From Lacisediminihabitans sp040549465 (lineage in GTDB: Bacteria; Actinomycetota; Actinomycetes; Actinomycetales; Microbacteriaceae): a DNA stretch of 64,000 bases. Below are positions 53,153 through 62,298 of this stretch, in pieces (the first letter of the stretch is position 1; each line of letters begins with the position of its first letter). Position numbers and translations under genes: made by a program. The notes beneath the pieces were generated by a model. That model was not told the origin of the DNA. It did not search any database and saw only the letters and a list, made by a program, of their open reading frames with translations. The stretch covers positions 1-64,000 of the forward strand of contig NZ_JBEPTL010000012.1 of the NCBI RefSeq assembly GCF_040549465.1, written 5' to 3'.

Positions 53153-54214
53153 ATGGCAACAGGTGACACAGTGCTCGTGACAGGTGGGGCGGGATTCATC
53201 GGGTGCGCTCTTGCCGAGCGGCTTGCCCCGACCGCCGATCGTTGGGTCGTCCTCGACAATCTGCATCCACAGGTGCATGCAAGTGGTCAGCGGCCGGATG
53301 CGCTTCACCAGAGCAGCGAACTGGTGGTTGGAGACGTCACAGACCCCCAGACGTGGGATGACCTGCTGTGCGACTTCCGCCCAGACATCGTTGTTCACCT
53401 CGCAGCCGAAACGGGAACCGCGCAGTCCCTGAGTGAGGCGACCCGACACGCCCAGGTCAACGTCGTCGGCACCACCGAAATGCTTGATGCCTTTGGTCGC
53501 CACGATCATGTTCCGGGTCATATGGTCCTGAGCAGCAGTCGAGCGGTGTATGGGGAAGGGGCCTGGCAAAAATCGGATGGCACGTTGTTCTTCCCGGGCC
53601 AGCGTTCACACGCCCAGCTTGCCGAGGGGCAATGGGACTTCCCAGATGCCGCATCGCTGCCGTCATCATCGATCGGGACCCTGCTCGCCCCGACGAGCAT
53701 CTATGGTGCGACGAAGGTCGCCCAAGAGCACATCCTGACGGCATGGGCAGGTGCCCACGACGCGGCCTTGACGGTCCTCAGATTGCAAAATGTCTACGGA
53801 CCGGGCCAGTCCCTGACCAACAGCTACACCGGAATTGTCTCCCTGTTCTCACAGCTTGCGAGGGCCGGCAAGTCGATTCCGCTCTATGAAGACGGTTCGA
53901 TTGTTCGGGACTTCGTTCTCATCGACGATGTCGCCGACGCTTTCGTCGCGGTGCTTCAGCGCGGGCCAGCAGGCCGTTCCGAACCGTACGATATAGGTAC
54001 GGGGCTTGCGACCACGATCGCGGAGCTGGCCAGGTCGATCGCAGCCTTCCACTCGGCGCCAGAGCCCCACATCACCGGTCAGTTCCGAGACGGCGATGTC
54101 CGGGCGGCATCCTGCAACATCGCGCCGACGCTCGCGGAGCTCTCCTGGAAGCCCCGTTTTGCACTAGACGAAGGCATTGCCCGTCTTCAAGAATGGATCG
54201 AGAGCCAGGTCTGA
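53153..54214 (+). CDS. NAD-dependent nucleotide-sugar epimerase/dehydratase
   Basis: A 353-residue extended SDR protein. NAD site VLVTGGAGFIGCALAERL, VHLAAETGTAQSLSEATRH, SSSRAVYGEG and catalytic YGATKVAQEH are present, then LQNVYGPGQSL and FVLIDDVADAFV. The long segment after VYGEGAW (about 50 residues) is typical of dTDP-rhamnose 4-epimerase-like enzymes, so a dTDP-6-deoxy-L-talose product is possible; a UDP-sugar epimerase cannot be excluded. ATG 53153 has GAGGAGAAA at good spacing. Confidence 0.78.
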   Translation: MATGDTVLVTGGAGFIGCALAERLAPTADRWVVLDNLHPQVHASGQRPDALHQSSELVVGDVTDPQTWDDLLCDFRPDIVVHLAAETGTAQSLSEATRHAQVNVVGTTEMLDAFGRHDHVPGHMVLSSSRAVYGEGAWQKSDGTLFFPGQRSHAQLAEGQWDFPDAASLPSSSIGTLLAPTSIYGATKVAQEHILTAWAGAHDAALTVLRLQNVYGPGQSLTNSYTGIVSLFSQLARAGKSIPLYEDGSIVRDFVLIDDVADAFVAVLQRGPAGRSEPYDIGTGLATTIAELARSIAAFHSAPEPHITGQFRDGDVRAASCNIAPTLAELSWKPRFALDEGIARLQEWIESQV

Positions 54215-54301
54215 CGCACAACGCGGGGGCGATGCGGATCATCTGTCGACCTGGGTGAACATTCGGTACTTAACTCTGAAAGCGCAGAAGGACATCTCTT
54301 G

Positions 54302-56374
54302 ATGACACAGAACGACGCGGTCGATTGCCCCCAGGGCGGCTTCCGGAGTGGATTCAACCGGGTGAAGTGGGCGCGATCACGCGATCGCTGGATGCAGCCG
54401 ACACCGTCGGATCTTCCTAACAGCCGGATTTTGTTCGCTTTTCCGCTACTCCTCCTGGTTGTTCTGGCAGTCCTTGTGGGTGCCGGGATCACCGGATCTT
54501 CTTCCGGAATACTCAACCAATTCTTTGAGAACGGCCCCGACCATCGGCTGATCGCCGGGTCGGCGAAAGCGGTTCGCAGCGACGAGTGGCTCGTGCAAAC
54601 ACCCCTTGTCATCTCCCAGATGGAGCAAGGCTTGCCCCGGTTCAACCAGAATCTTCCCGGGGGCACCGATTCAACTGTTCAGAGTGACTTGCCGTCTCGC
54701 GATTGGTCGATGATTTTTCGCCCCCACCTCGCAGGATTCCTGTTGCTCTCGGAGAACTCAGCGATGTCACTTCGGTGGTCGTTGCCGGGGTTCGCGCTGA
54801 TGGCAGCCTGCTATGCATTTTTTCTCACTGTCCGCCCGAGGAATCCTGTTTCCGCCGCCGTCGTGTCAGTGGGCTTCTTTTTCGCACCTTTTTTCCAATG
54901 GTGGTATCTCCCTGTCACTTTTTGGCCCGCAGCATGGTGCTTCGTCGTCATGACCGCCGCGATCTGGGTATTACGGTCGCCCCATCGCGGGTCCAGAATA
55001 ATCTGGTCGGTCCTGGCCGGGTACCTGACAGTGACCGTGGCAATCGGCGTCTACGTACCCTTCATGATTCCGGCACTTCTAATGTCGGTCGCGTTCGTCG
55101 TCGGATTCGTCCTTACCAGGTCCAGTGCCGAGATCCGTGGTTTTGCCGCCCGGATCCGGGCGCTGATCCCCCTGCTCGTCGGTGGAGTTGCAGCGACCGG
55201 CGTGGTGGCGATCTGGGCAGTCACCCGACTGTCAACCATCGAGAGATTCTCCGCCACTGTGTACCCCGGCCAGCGGCTTTCCGAAACCGGTGCGATCAGT
55301 AAGGACGGAATTTTGAGCCTGTGGGCTGGTCCGATCTCCCGCTATGTGGGGGCTATCGACAAGCCTCTCGACCTGAACGCGTCGGAGGCATCCAGTTTTA
55401 TCTTCGTTGGCCTGTTCCTGTTCATTCCTCTGCTCTGGAACACCGGGAAGAAATGGCGGAAAGATAAAGCGTTGGACTGGTTGGTGGTGGTACTTTTTGC
55501 CTTTCTCGTCCTTGTCGTGGCCTACCTGGTGCTGCCCGGATGGGATGCAATCGCCCACCTTTTTCTCCTCGACAGGTCGCCCGCGGCCAGAATCCGCTTG
55601 GGGCTCGGGCTGCTCAGCGTTGTGATGATTCCGGTCTATGCCACGCGTTATGAAGAAATGGCGCAGACGATGGGAGTGAAGCAGCGCCGAATAGTTGTCG
55701 GAATAGCGGTCGCGGTCGCGATTGCGACACAGGCCGTACTCGTGGGTGTCCTGGTTCACCGAGGATCGAACCTTGTGGGCACCTGGCCCTGGGTGCCCGG
55801 GGTCGCGGTATTCGTTGTTGCCGTCTACCTTTTCGCCCGCCGATCGACTCTGCTCGGTGCCGTCGCGTTGCTCGGGGTGTCTATTTTTGCCGCGGGTGGC
55901 GTTAATCCCCTCTACGTCGGAGCCTACGATTTGAACAAAACTTCACTGGTGCGGCACATGAAGGCGCTTCCTCGCGCCTCGAGCGCCGCCTGGATCGGTG
56001 TTGGCGGCACCTACCTTCCCAATGTGGTTCTTGAACAATCCGGACTGCACTCCTATAACGGGTTTCAAAGTGCGCCGTCACCCGAAATGTGGAAACGGGT
56101 TGATCCTGCATCCAAGTACGGGCAGGTGTGGAATCGACTCGCGAGCGTGAGTTGGTACGGGGGCGCCGGAGCACCCAGGCCGGTGAACCCCCAAGCTGAT
56201 GCGATTCTGGTCAACTTCGATTCCTGTGCTGCTTTCGCACAGCGATACATCACTTACGTCCTCAGTGATGTCTCGATACGACAAAGCTGTCTCTTGCTGG
56301 TTGAGACAGTGCATCAGGGGCCCTCTACGTTCTCGATTTATCGCGTGTCGCACAGTGCACAATCGGGTGGTTAG
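54302..56374 (+). CDS. Large polytopic membrane protein, unknown function
   Basis: A 690-residue protein. After about 40 polar residues there are roughly 12-14 transmembrane helices and a C-terminal soluble part of about 130 residues (from ASSAAWIGVGGTYLPNVVLE). A conserved-looking extracytoplasmic loop after helix 1 reads FENGPDHRLIAGSAKAVRSD. This layout resembles GT-C glycosyltransferases or exported-glycan modifying proteins, but I recognise no specific family. ATG 54302 with AGAAGGA upstream is preferred to TTG 54299. Confidence 0.7.
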   Translation: MTQNDAVDCPQGGFRSGFNRVKWARSRDRWMQPTPSDLPNSRILFAFPLLLLVVLAVLVGAGITGSSSGILNQFFENGPDHRLIAGSAKAVRSDEWLVQTPLVISQMEQGLPRFNQNLPGGTDSTVQSDLPSRDWSMIFRPHLAGFLLLSENSAMSLRWSLPGFALMAACYAFFLTVRPRNPVSAAVVSVGFFFAPFFQWWYLPVTFWPAAWCFVVMTAAIWVLRSPHRGSRIIWSVLAGYLTVTVAIGVYVPFMIPALLMSVAFVVGFVLTRSSAEIRGFAARIRALIPLLVGGVAATGVVAIWAVTRLSTIERFSATVYPGQRLSETGAISKDGILSLWAGPISRYVGAIDKPLDLNASEASSFIFVGLFLFIPLLWNTGKKWRKDKALDWLVVVLFAFLVLVVAYLVLPGWDAIAHLFLLDRSPAARIRLGLGLLSVVMIPVYATRYEEMAQTMGVKQRRIVVGIAVAVAIATQAVLVGVLVHRGSNLVGTWPWVPGVAVFVVAVYLFARRSTLLGAVALLGVSIFAAGGVNPLYVGAYDLNKTSLVRHMKALPRASSAAWIGVGGTYLPNVVLEQSGLHSYNGFQSAPSPEMWKRVDPASKYGQVWNRLASVSWYGGAGAPRPVNPQADAILVNFDSCAAFAQRYITYVLSDVSIRQSCLLLVETVHQGPSTFSIYRVSHSAQSGG

Positions 56375-56572
56375 CGACGGGGTTCGGCTCACCAGCTCTT
56401 CGTTTCCGTCTGCCACGCGGGCGCTTGCTAAGGTTGACACTCGTCTAGCCCCCTCCAGAGCCCACGAGCCGAAACAACGGCCGCTTCATGGAAAATGGCT
56501 TTCACCGTGGCGAATACGTGCCAACACGGCCGGTCCGTCACACTGTTCCGTTGCCAGATCTAGCTGGAGGTC

Positions 56573-58174
56573 GTGTCGCTAGTGCGAAACCTAATCGTGA
56601 GGCTCTCTGGTTCGGGAAAGGCAACCTTCTTGATTGCCTGGCTGGCGCTGTCGCTGGCTTCTCTCGCTTGGGCGGCGTCCACCCCGTTGGCGGGAAGCCC
56701 CGACGAACCTGCCCACATCATCAAGGCTGCTTCTGTCGTGCGCGGCGAATTTCTCGGGGCGCGAGCTAACGAACCCTACTATCGCAGCGTCGAAGTGCCG
56801 ATCGGCTTGTCCGAGGCTTCGAGCTGGCCGTGCTTCATGATGAATTCCTCTGTCAGTGCTGCCTGCGCACCGCCCACCAAGTCGGGACTCGAACTACGCT
56901 CGGCGTTGACATCGGCCGGCTTGTATAACCCGGTCTATTACGTCTTGATCGGTTGGCCTAGCCTGTTCGTCCCCGATGCCCAGCTGGCAGTGTTGGCGAT
57001 GCGGGCGCTCAGCGCGATCTTGAGCAGTTTCTTCCTCGCCTTCGTTTTCGTACTTCTGCTGCGCATGGCACCTCGCCTCATCGCCGGGATCGCATTCTTC
57101 GCCGCTCTTACGCCAATGGTGCTATTTCTCAACGGCTCGGTAAGCCCGAACTCATTGGAAATTGCGGCAGGGGCCGCTCTCGCGGTTGGGCTGTTGTACT
57201 TTTCACTGCGCTTCGTAAGCCTCAACCGGAATGCCATTCTCCTCGTCACCACCGCGGCCGGAATTCTGCTCGCGAACGCGCGCGGGCTCTCGCTCCTGTG
57301 GCTTGCGCTCATCGGGATCGCCGTGCTCGTGTTCGTTCCCTGGAATAACACTCTCGAAATCCTCAAAGAATGGCGCGTGAGGTTCGCTTTCGGCGCGATG
57401 GCAGCGGGGGCGGTTTTCGCGGCAGTCTGGGTTATTACGACGGGGACGCTCGGCTCGCTTGGAGTGTATCCCGGAGCAGGAACAAATCCCTTGCGTGCTC
57501 TTGCCACCATGATGCTCGATAGATCCGCCGATCCCGGATTCGTCGGGTATTTCGGCTGGCTCGATACCCCGGCCCCCAACTTCACTTACTTCGCCTGGTG
57601 CGCTCTCTTCGGCTTGGTGATCGTGGGTGCTCTTTCAACGGCGCGCGGTAGGCCCCTCGTCGCGGCGTTTCTTGCTTTCGCTTCGGTGAGCATAGTTCCA
57701 GCCGTCGTCCAGGCTGCGTCCGTGCAGAGGTCCGGCTACATCTGGCAAGGACGCTACACCTTGATCGCCATTGTCTGTGCGCTGCTCATCGCCGCAGTTG
57801 CAAGCGGTGCAACCGGTGTTTTCGAAAAGATTCCCCCGCGAGTCACGTCTCGGATCATGACAATCGTCGCCATACTTGTCACCGTCGGGCAGCTCTACGC
57901 GATGGATACAGCGATCCGGAGGTATGCGTTACCGGGCTCGGATACCCTCTTCATGTTCAGAACCTTGCTGTGGTCTCCGCCGGGCGGAGTGGTTATCTGG
58001 CTGGTCCTTATGGGCGTGTCGATGGCTATGCTCATCATCCTGTGGTTTGGCACTTATTCGGCCTTTGGGCGCACTCCGGCCTCCGCCATTGGAATGGGGA
58101 CGGTCGACCCGGTACGGCCGAGTCTGGCATCTACTTCCAGTGAGAAATCAACGAATTCGGACTTCCATAGGTAG
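56573..58174 (+). CDS. DUF2142-family polytopic membrane protein
   Basis: A 533-residue membrane protein with about 11-12 helices. After helix 1 comes STPLAGSPDEPAHIIKAASV, the diagnostic D-E motif of DUF2142 proteins, which frequently sit in polysaccharide loci and are suspected GT-C-like transferases. GTG 56573 has GGAGG at ideal spacing. The 198-bp gap before it holds a TTGACA (56434-56439) but no obvious -10. The C-terminal 40 residues are polar. Confidence 0.82.
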   Translation: MSLVRNLIVRLSGSGKATFLIAWLALSLASLAWAASTPLAGSPDEPAHIIKAASVVRGEFLGARANEPYYRSVEVPIGLSEASSWPCFMMNSSVSAACAPPTKSGLELRSALTSAGLYNPVYYVLIGWPSLFVPDAQLAVLAMRALSAILSSFFLAFVFVLLLRMAPRLIAGIAFFAALTPMVLFLNGSVSPNSLEIAAGAALAVGLLYFSLRFVSLNRNAILLVTTAAGILLANARGLSLLWLALIGIAVLVFVPWNNTLEILKEWRVRFAFGAMAAGAVFAAVWVITTGTLGSLGVYPGAGTNPLRALATMMLDRSADPGFVGYFGWLDTPAPNFTYFAWCALFGLVIVGALSTARGRPLVAAFLAFASVSIVPAVVQAASVQRSGYIWQGRYTLIAIVCALLIAAVASGATGVFEKIPPRVTSRIMTIVAILVTVGQLYAMDTAIRRYALPGSDTLFMFRTLLWSPPGGVVIWLVLMGVSMAMLIILWFGTYSAFGRTPASAIGMGTVDPVRPSLASTSSEKSTNSDFHR

Positions 58175-58229
58175 GGTTGACAAACTGGCGGCTGCATAGC
58201 CGCCTGCGGAGGTTTAAGCCAAGGGGGCT

Positions 58230-60830
58230 ATGGTGCGAACGCGAACGCGATCCGGGGCGGTTGTGTGCATCTGCGTTGCGCTCACGATGAGTCTGGTGTC
58301 CTTGACCGGTGGTGCGATGACCGCGGCTGCTGCGTCGGCTCCTTCGGGGGTTGCCGCCCCTAGTCCAAGCCAGAAATCGAGCGCGGATCCCGCGGCTGAG
58401 CCGAGCATTGGGGTCATGAACGAGGCGCAAAACCACACCATGGGCTCGACTATCCCGGACAACGAGCCAGGTTTCTCGTCGCCGCTCGAGAGCAAGGCCC
58501 TGGTCGCTCCGAATTCGGTCGCCCCTGCGGTGCCGGGTGTTCCGGGAATGGACGTGAGCGGATGGCAAACGAACGTCGATTGGAATGCGGCATGGGCGAA
58601 CGGGGGTCGATTCGCCTACGTGAAGGCAACGGAGAATCTCAACTATCGCAGCAGCCAGTTCGCACAGCAGTACAACGGGTCGTTCGCCGTCGGAATGATC
58701 AGGGGCGCCTATCATTTCGCCATTCCGAACGTGTCGACCGGCGCCGCGCAGGCAGAATTTTTCGTGGCGAACGGCGGGGGATGGCGGCAGGATGGCCGAA
58801 CCCTTCCTCCCCTGCTCGACATCGAATACGACCCCTACACCGCTAAGGATGGAACCAACACCTGTTACGGTTTCACACCAAGTCAGATGGTCTCCTGGAT
58901 CGCCGATTTCTCCGCCACAGTGAAGGCGCGGTCGGGGGTCCTGCCGGCGATCTACACCACCACCGGATGGTGGTCGCTGTGCACCGGCAACAGCCCAGCA
59001 TTCCCCAATAACCCTCTCTTCATTGCCCGCTATCCAGCGAACATTCAGAGCGGCCCGGGAACTCTTCCTGCGGGGTGGAGCACGCATGCGTTCTGGCAAT
59101 TCGCGAGTTCTGGAGTATTTCCCGGGGACCAGGACGTCTCAAATGGTAGCTACGCATCTCTTCAGGCGCTTGCTACGGCAGGAGTCGCGATGGCGGCACC
59201 TATTGCGGGCGGTGCCGACTTTAACGGCGACGGCAAGCCGGACCTCGTGGCACGCCAGCCAGACGGATCTCTCTGGTTCTATTCGGGTACTGGCCCGCAG
59301 GCGAGCGGAGCGACCTATAACGCAGGCATCAAAATCGACACTGGCTGGGCAGGGTATAACGAAATCGTGTCTGCCGGGGATCTGGATGGTGATGGTCACG
59401 CCGATATCCTGGCTCGACGACCAGACGGGCAACTCTACCTCTACTCTGGCACCGGGCATGGGGGCGCCGGAACGGCGATGTTCGGCGCAGCTGTTCGTAT
59501 TGGAATCGGGTGGGATATCTTCACCCAGATCATTGCGCCGGGAGACGTGAATGGCGACCATAAAGCTGACCTTCTCGCTCGCAAGTCCGACGGGACGCTC
59601 TGGCTATATGCCGGAACGGGAACGTCGGGCCCGAGTGGTAGCGGACTCATGCCGGGCATGCTGGTCGGGCCTGGATGGAACATCTTCACTCAGGTTGCGG
59701 CTCCGGGTGACCTCGACCGAGACGGTCGCAATGACCTGCTAGGAATGAGGAGCGATGGTTCCATCTGGTTCTACGCGGGCACAGGATCCGGATTCTCGGC
59801 TGGAGTCCGGGTGAACGCACCGGGTATCACGGCCTCGGATCTGCTCATCGCTGCCGGGGACGCCAACGGTGACGGCTACCCGGACATGGTGGTCCGGTCG
59901 ATCGGTGGCCTCCTGAAGCTGCTCCCCGGTTCGACAGCGCCGAAGGCGGCATATAACCCCGGTCAGGTTGTCGGTTCGGGGTGGAACGTTTTTCGCGCTG
60001 TTATTGGCGCTGGGGACATCAACGGCGACAAAAAACCCGACCTGATTGGCGTCGGAACGGACGGATCTCTGGTCTTCTACCAAGGAAACGGATCCGCTGG
60101 AGGAGTGAATCTGAGCTATCGGCCAGGCCTGAGGATCGGGTCCGGATGGCAGGCGTTCACCGCGGTCATCGACGCGGGCGATTTTGATGGAAACGGCACT
60201 CGTGACCTCATCGGCATCCGGAATGATGACACGATGTGGTTCTATGAGGGTACTGGAGTGATCTCCCCATCCGGAACGGGAGCCTACAAACCAGGGGTCC
60301 AGATCGGCGCAAGCGAATGGGCGGGCATGCGCTCGCTGATCGCGGGCGACTTCACACTCGATGGGCGAGCTGATGTGTTGGCAACGCGGATTGACGGCTC
60401 TCTCTCTCTGGGCGGAGGTGTGCGCCGCACCGTCGCCGACTCACCGTGGTTTGCACCACAGGTCAGCATTGCTTCGAGCGCGTGGGGTGCTCAGAGCACG
60501 CTCGTGAGTGCGGGAGACGCGAACTCTGACGGTGTCACCGATTACGTTGCCCGGCGGCCCGACGGGTCCCTGTTCTTTTACCAGGGCACCGCTGCAATGA
60601 CCGCCTCATCCAGTGGATCCATGCCGGGAGTCCAGACAGGGTCAGGATGGAACGTCTTCCAGACCGTGACCGCAACGGGAGATGACTCTATAGGAAGAAC
60701 TGGCGACCTGATTGCCGTGACCCCGGCCGGTGCTCTGCTGTATTACGCGTCCACTGGCAACGCGGGTCGATTGGGCACAGCGTATTCGGCTTCCACCATC
60801 GCCGGCTCCGGGTGGAATATCTTCGGCTAG
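58230..60830 (+). CDS. Secreted GH25 lysozyme with ten FG-GAP/VCBS-like repeats
   Basis: An 866-residue exported protein. An N-terminal signal peptide (about 1-36, MVRTRTRSGAVVCICVAL and AAAASA) precedes an Ala/Pro/Ser linker and a GH25 muramidase domain (about 105-315): PGMDVSGWQTNVDW and LLDIEYDP carry the acidic catalytic residues. From about residue 328 follow ten repeats of some 50 residues of the type AGDxNGDGxxDLxxRxxDGSLxFYxGTG, a beta-propeller with likely calcium loops. It probably trims peptidoglycan and binds wall glycan. AAGGGGG precedes ATG 58230. Confidence 0.9.
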   Translation: MVRTRTRSGAVVCICVALTMSLVSLTGGAMTAAAASAPSGVAAPSPSQKSSADPAAEPSIGVMNEAQNHTMGSTIPDNEPGFSSPLESKALVAPNSVAPAVPGVPGMDVSGWQTNVDWNAAWANGGRFAYVKATENLNYRSSQFAQQYNGSFAVGMIRGAYHFAIPNVSTGAAQAEFFVANGGGWRQDGRTLPPLLDIEYDPYTAKDGTNTCYGFTPSQMVSWIADFSATVKARSGVLPAIYTTTGWWSLCTGNSPAFPNNPLFIARYPANIQSGPGTLPAGWSTHAFWQFASSGVFPGDQDVSNGSYASLQALATAGVAMAAPIAGGADFNGDGKPDLVARQPDGSLWFYSGTGPQASGATYNAGIKIDTGWAGYNEIVSAGDLDGDGHADILARRPDGQLYLYSGTGHGGAGTAMFGAAVRIGIGWDIFTQIIAPGDVNGDHKADLLARKSDGTLWLYAGTGTSGPSGSGLMPGMLVGPGWNIFTQVAAPGDLDRDGRNDLLGMRSDGSIWFYAGTGSGFSAGVRVNAPGITASDLLIAAGDANGDGYPDMVVRSIGGLLKLLPGSTAPKAAYNPGQVVGSGWNVFRAVIGAGDINGDKKPDLIGVGTDGSLVFYQGNGSAGGVNLSYRPGLRIGSGWQAFTAVIDAGDFDGNGTRDLIGIRNDDTMWFYEGTGVISPSGTGAYKPGVQIGASEWAGMRSLIAGDFTLDGRADVLATRIDGSLSLGGGVRRTVADSPWFAPQVSIASSAWGAQSTLVSAGDANSDGVTDYVARRPDGSLFFYQGTAAMTASSSGSMPGVQTGSGWNVFQTVTATGDDSIGRTGDLIAVTPAGALLYYASTGNAGRLGTAYSASTIAGSGWNIFG

Positions 60831-60858
60831 CGTGCAACCTCGGACTAAGGCATTCCTG

Positions 60859-61839
60859 TTACTTAGAAAATGGTCCGGTATTCGCCTCGAACGGTAAGAA
60901 TGTCGGCGTCGCAGGGCTAGCTTGAATGTCGAGTTGGAGCGCGCTGATCAACATCTGGGTACCGAGCATCAGCGGAAGGGCCGCGAGCATCACCGTTGCG
61001 GCGGTGGCTACGACGGACGCCACAATCTGGAAGCACACCCAAACGGCAACTCCGAGTCCGAAGGCGACGAGCAGCATGCCGATCACTAGCAGGAGCGCGA
61101 TGGGAGAGAACGACCACAAAACATACCGGTACCAGATCCGCCTCCAAAATCCACGGAACAATAGATTGAGCAACTCTGGGATGACTTTGCCAAGCCGAAT
61201 GCTGGAAACTTCGTTTCCATAGACGGCGGGGATAGGAACGTCTACAGCCGGAACCTGGAGAATGTTTAGATGGATGAGCAGGTCGTTCTCGAAGCTGTAG
61301 CGTCGCGAAACCTGGTCGAGCGGTACTCGTTTGAGCACCTCGGTTCTGATCGCCGTATATCCATTCTGCGGATCGAACAGGTGCCAATATCCCGACGTCA
61401 TCTTGGTCATGAAGGACAGCACGATGTTGCCAAGAACCCGATAACGAGGCATGCCGGCAAATGATTCGGGCGCGAAGAATCGGTTCGCTTTCGCGAATCC
61501 GTAGCCCTCAGCCGTGACATGGTCGAGCAATTGCGGAAGATACTCCGGATCCATTTGAGCGTCGCCTGCCATGACGACGTTGACATCCGCACCGAGTTCG
61601 ATCGCAGAGCGGTGCCCGGTGATAATTGCGCCGCCCACCCCTTGATTAACCTCGTGGCGGATGAGGGTCACCCGTGCATCGTTGGTGCGATTCACCGCCC
61701 CGCTCGTGTCATCCGGGCTGCAGTCATCGACGATGACGATGTGGTCTACGAACGAGGGCATACTAAAGATGACTTGGGCGATCATCGATTCTTCTTTGTA
61801 GGCTGGAACGACGGCCGCGATTGTTGCTCCTCTGTACAC
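60859..61839 (-). CDS. GT2 polyprenyl-phosphate sugar synthase (DPM1-like)
   Basis: A 326-residue enzyme. TIAAVVPAYKEESMIAQVI, HIVIVDDCSPDDTS, VNQGVGGAIITGHRSA and NVVMAGDAQMDPEYLPQL form the GT-A core; two hydrophobic helices near the C-terminus (about 235-300) anchor it. It should make a polyprenyl-phosphate hexose from a nucleotide sugar. GTG 61839 is chosen: it lies 2 bp after the gtrA stop with GAAGGA upstream; the longer frame to 61884 overlaps gtrA. Confidence 0.88.
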   Translation of the reverse strand: MYRGATIAAVVPAYKEESMIAQVIFSMPSFVDHIVIVDDCSPDDTSGAVNRTNDARVTLIRHEVNQGVGGAIITGHRSAIELGADVNVVMAGDAQMDPEYLPQLLDHVTAEGYGFAKANRFFAPESFAGMPRYRVLGNIVLSFMTKMTSGYWHLFDPQNGYTAIRTEVLKRVPLDQVSRRYSFENDLLIHLNILQVPAVDVPIPAVYGNEVSSIRLGKVIPELLNLLFRGFWRRIWYRYVLWSFSPIALLLVIGMLLVAFGLGVAVWVCFQIVASVVATAATVMLAALPLMLGTQMLISALQLDIQASPATPTFLPFEANTGPFSK

Positions 61840-61841
61840 GT

Positions 61842-62297
61842 CTATTGATCCTTCGTGTTGTTTCGATGAGGCGGGAAGATCCACATTCGGTACGCGAAGT
61901 AATTACCCACGGTCGTGAGAATTGTCGCAATCACTTTGCCCCAGCCCCAGCCAACGATAGTGGTATCGAAAAGCGAGACCAGTGCCACGGTGAATACGGT
62001 GTTCGCGGCCACGAGTATCGAGTAACGCACGAGAGCCCCCCCGTGCCGTGCTCGAGACGAGAAAGAGAAAAGGCGCTGCAGCGTGTAGTTGACACCGAAG
62101 CTGGCGATGAACGCACAGGCAGTAGCCAGCCACAGGGGCCATCCGGTCGCGACGTGAAGAAGCCAGACCAAGCCGAAATCAACGATGAAACTTAGCCCTC
62201 CCACCATGCCGTAGCGGAAGAGGCTGTGGGTCCAGAGCTGGCGCCACGGGCTGACTAGGCGGGGGGCTTGCCGGCCGACGGGCTCGTTGTGGGCCAT
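61842..62297 (-). CDS. GtrA-family membrane protein
   Basis: A 151-residue four-helix GtrA protein: YGMVGGLSFIVDFGLVWLL, ASFGVNYTLQRLFSFSSR and TVGNYFAYRMWIFPPH are the family stretches. Together with the polyprenyl-sugar synthase directly downstream it forms the classic flippase / synthase pair supplying sugars for extracytoplasmic glycan decoration. It begins 1 bp after the oxidoreductase gene. Confidence 0.88.
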   Translation of the reverse strand: MAHNEPVGRQAPRLVSPWRQLWTHSLFRYGMVGGLSFIVDFGLVWLLHVATGWPLWLATACAFIASFGVNYTLQRLFSFSSRARHGGALVRYSILVAANTVFTVALVSLFDTTIVGWGWGKVIATILTTVGNYFAYRMWIFPPHRNNTKDQ

Positions 62298-62298
62298 G

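Noticed and set aside
60845..60866. CTAAG/CTTAG inverted repeat between convergent genes
   Set aside because: Five-bp stem with a long loop, too weak to call a terminator.
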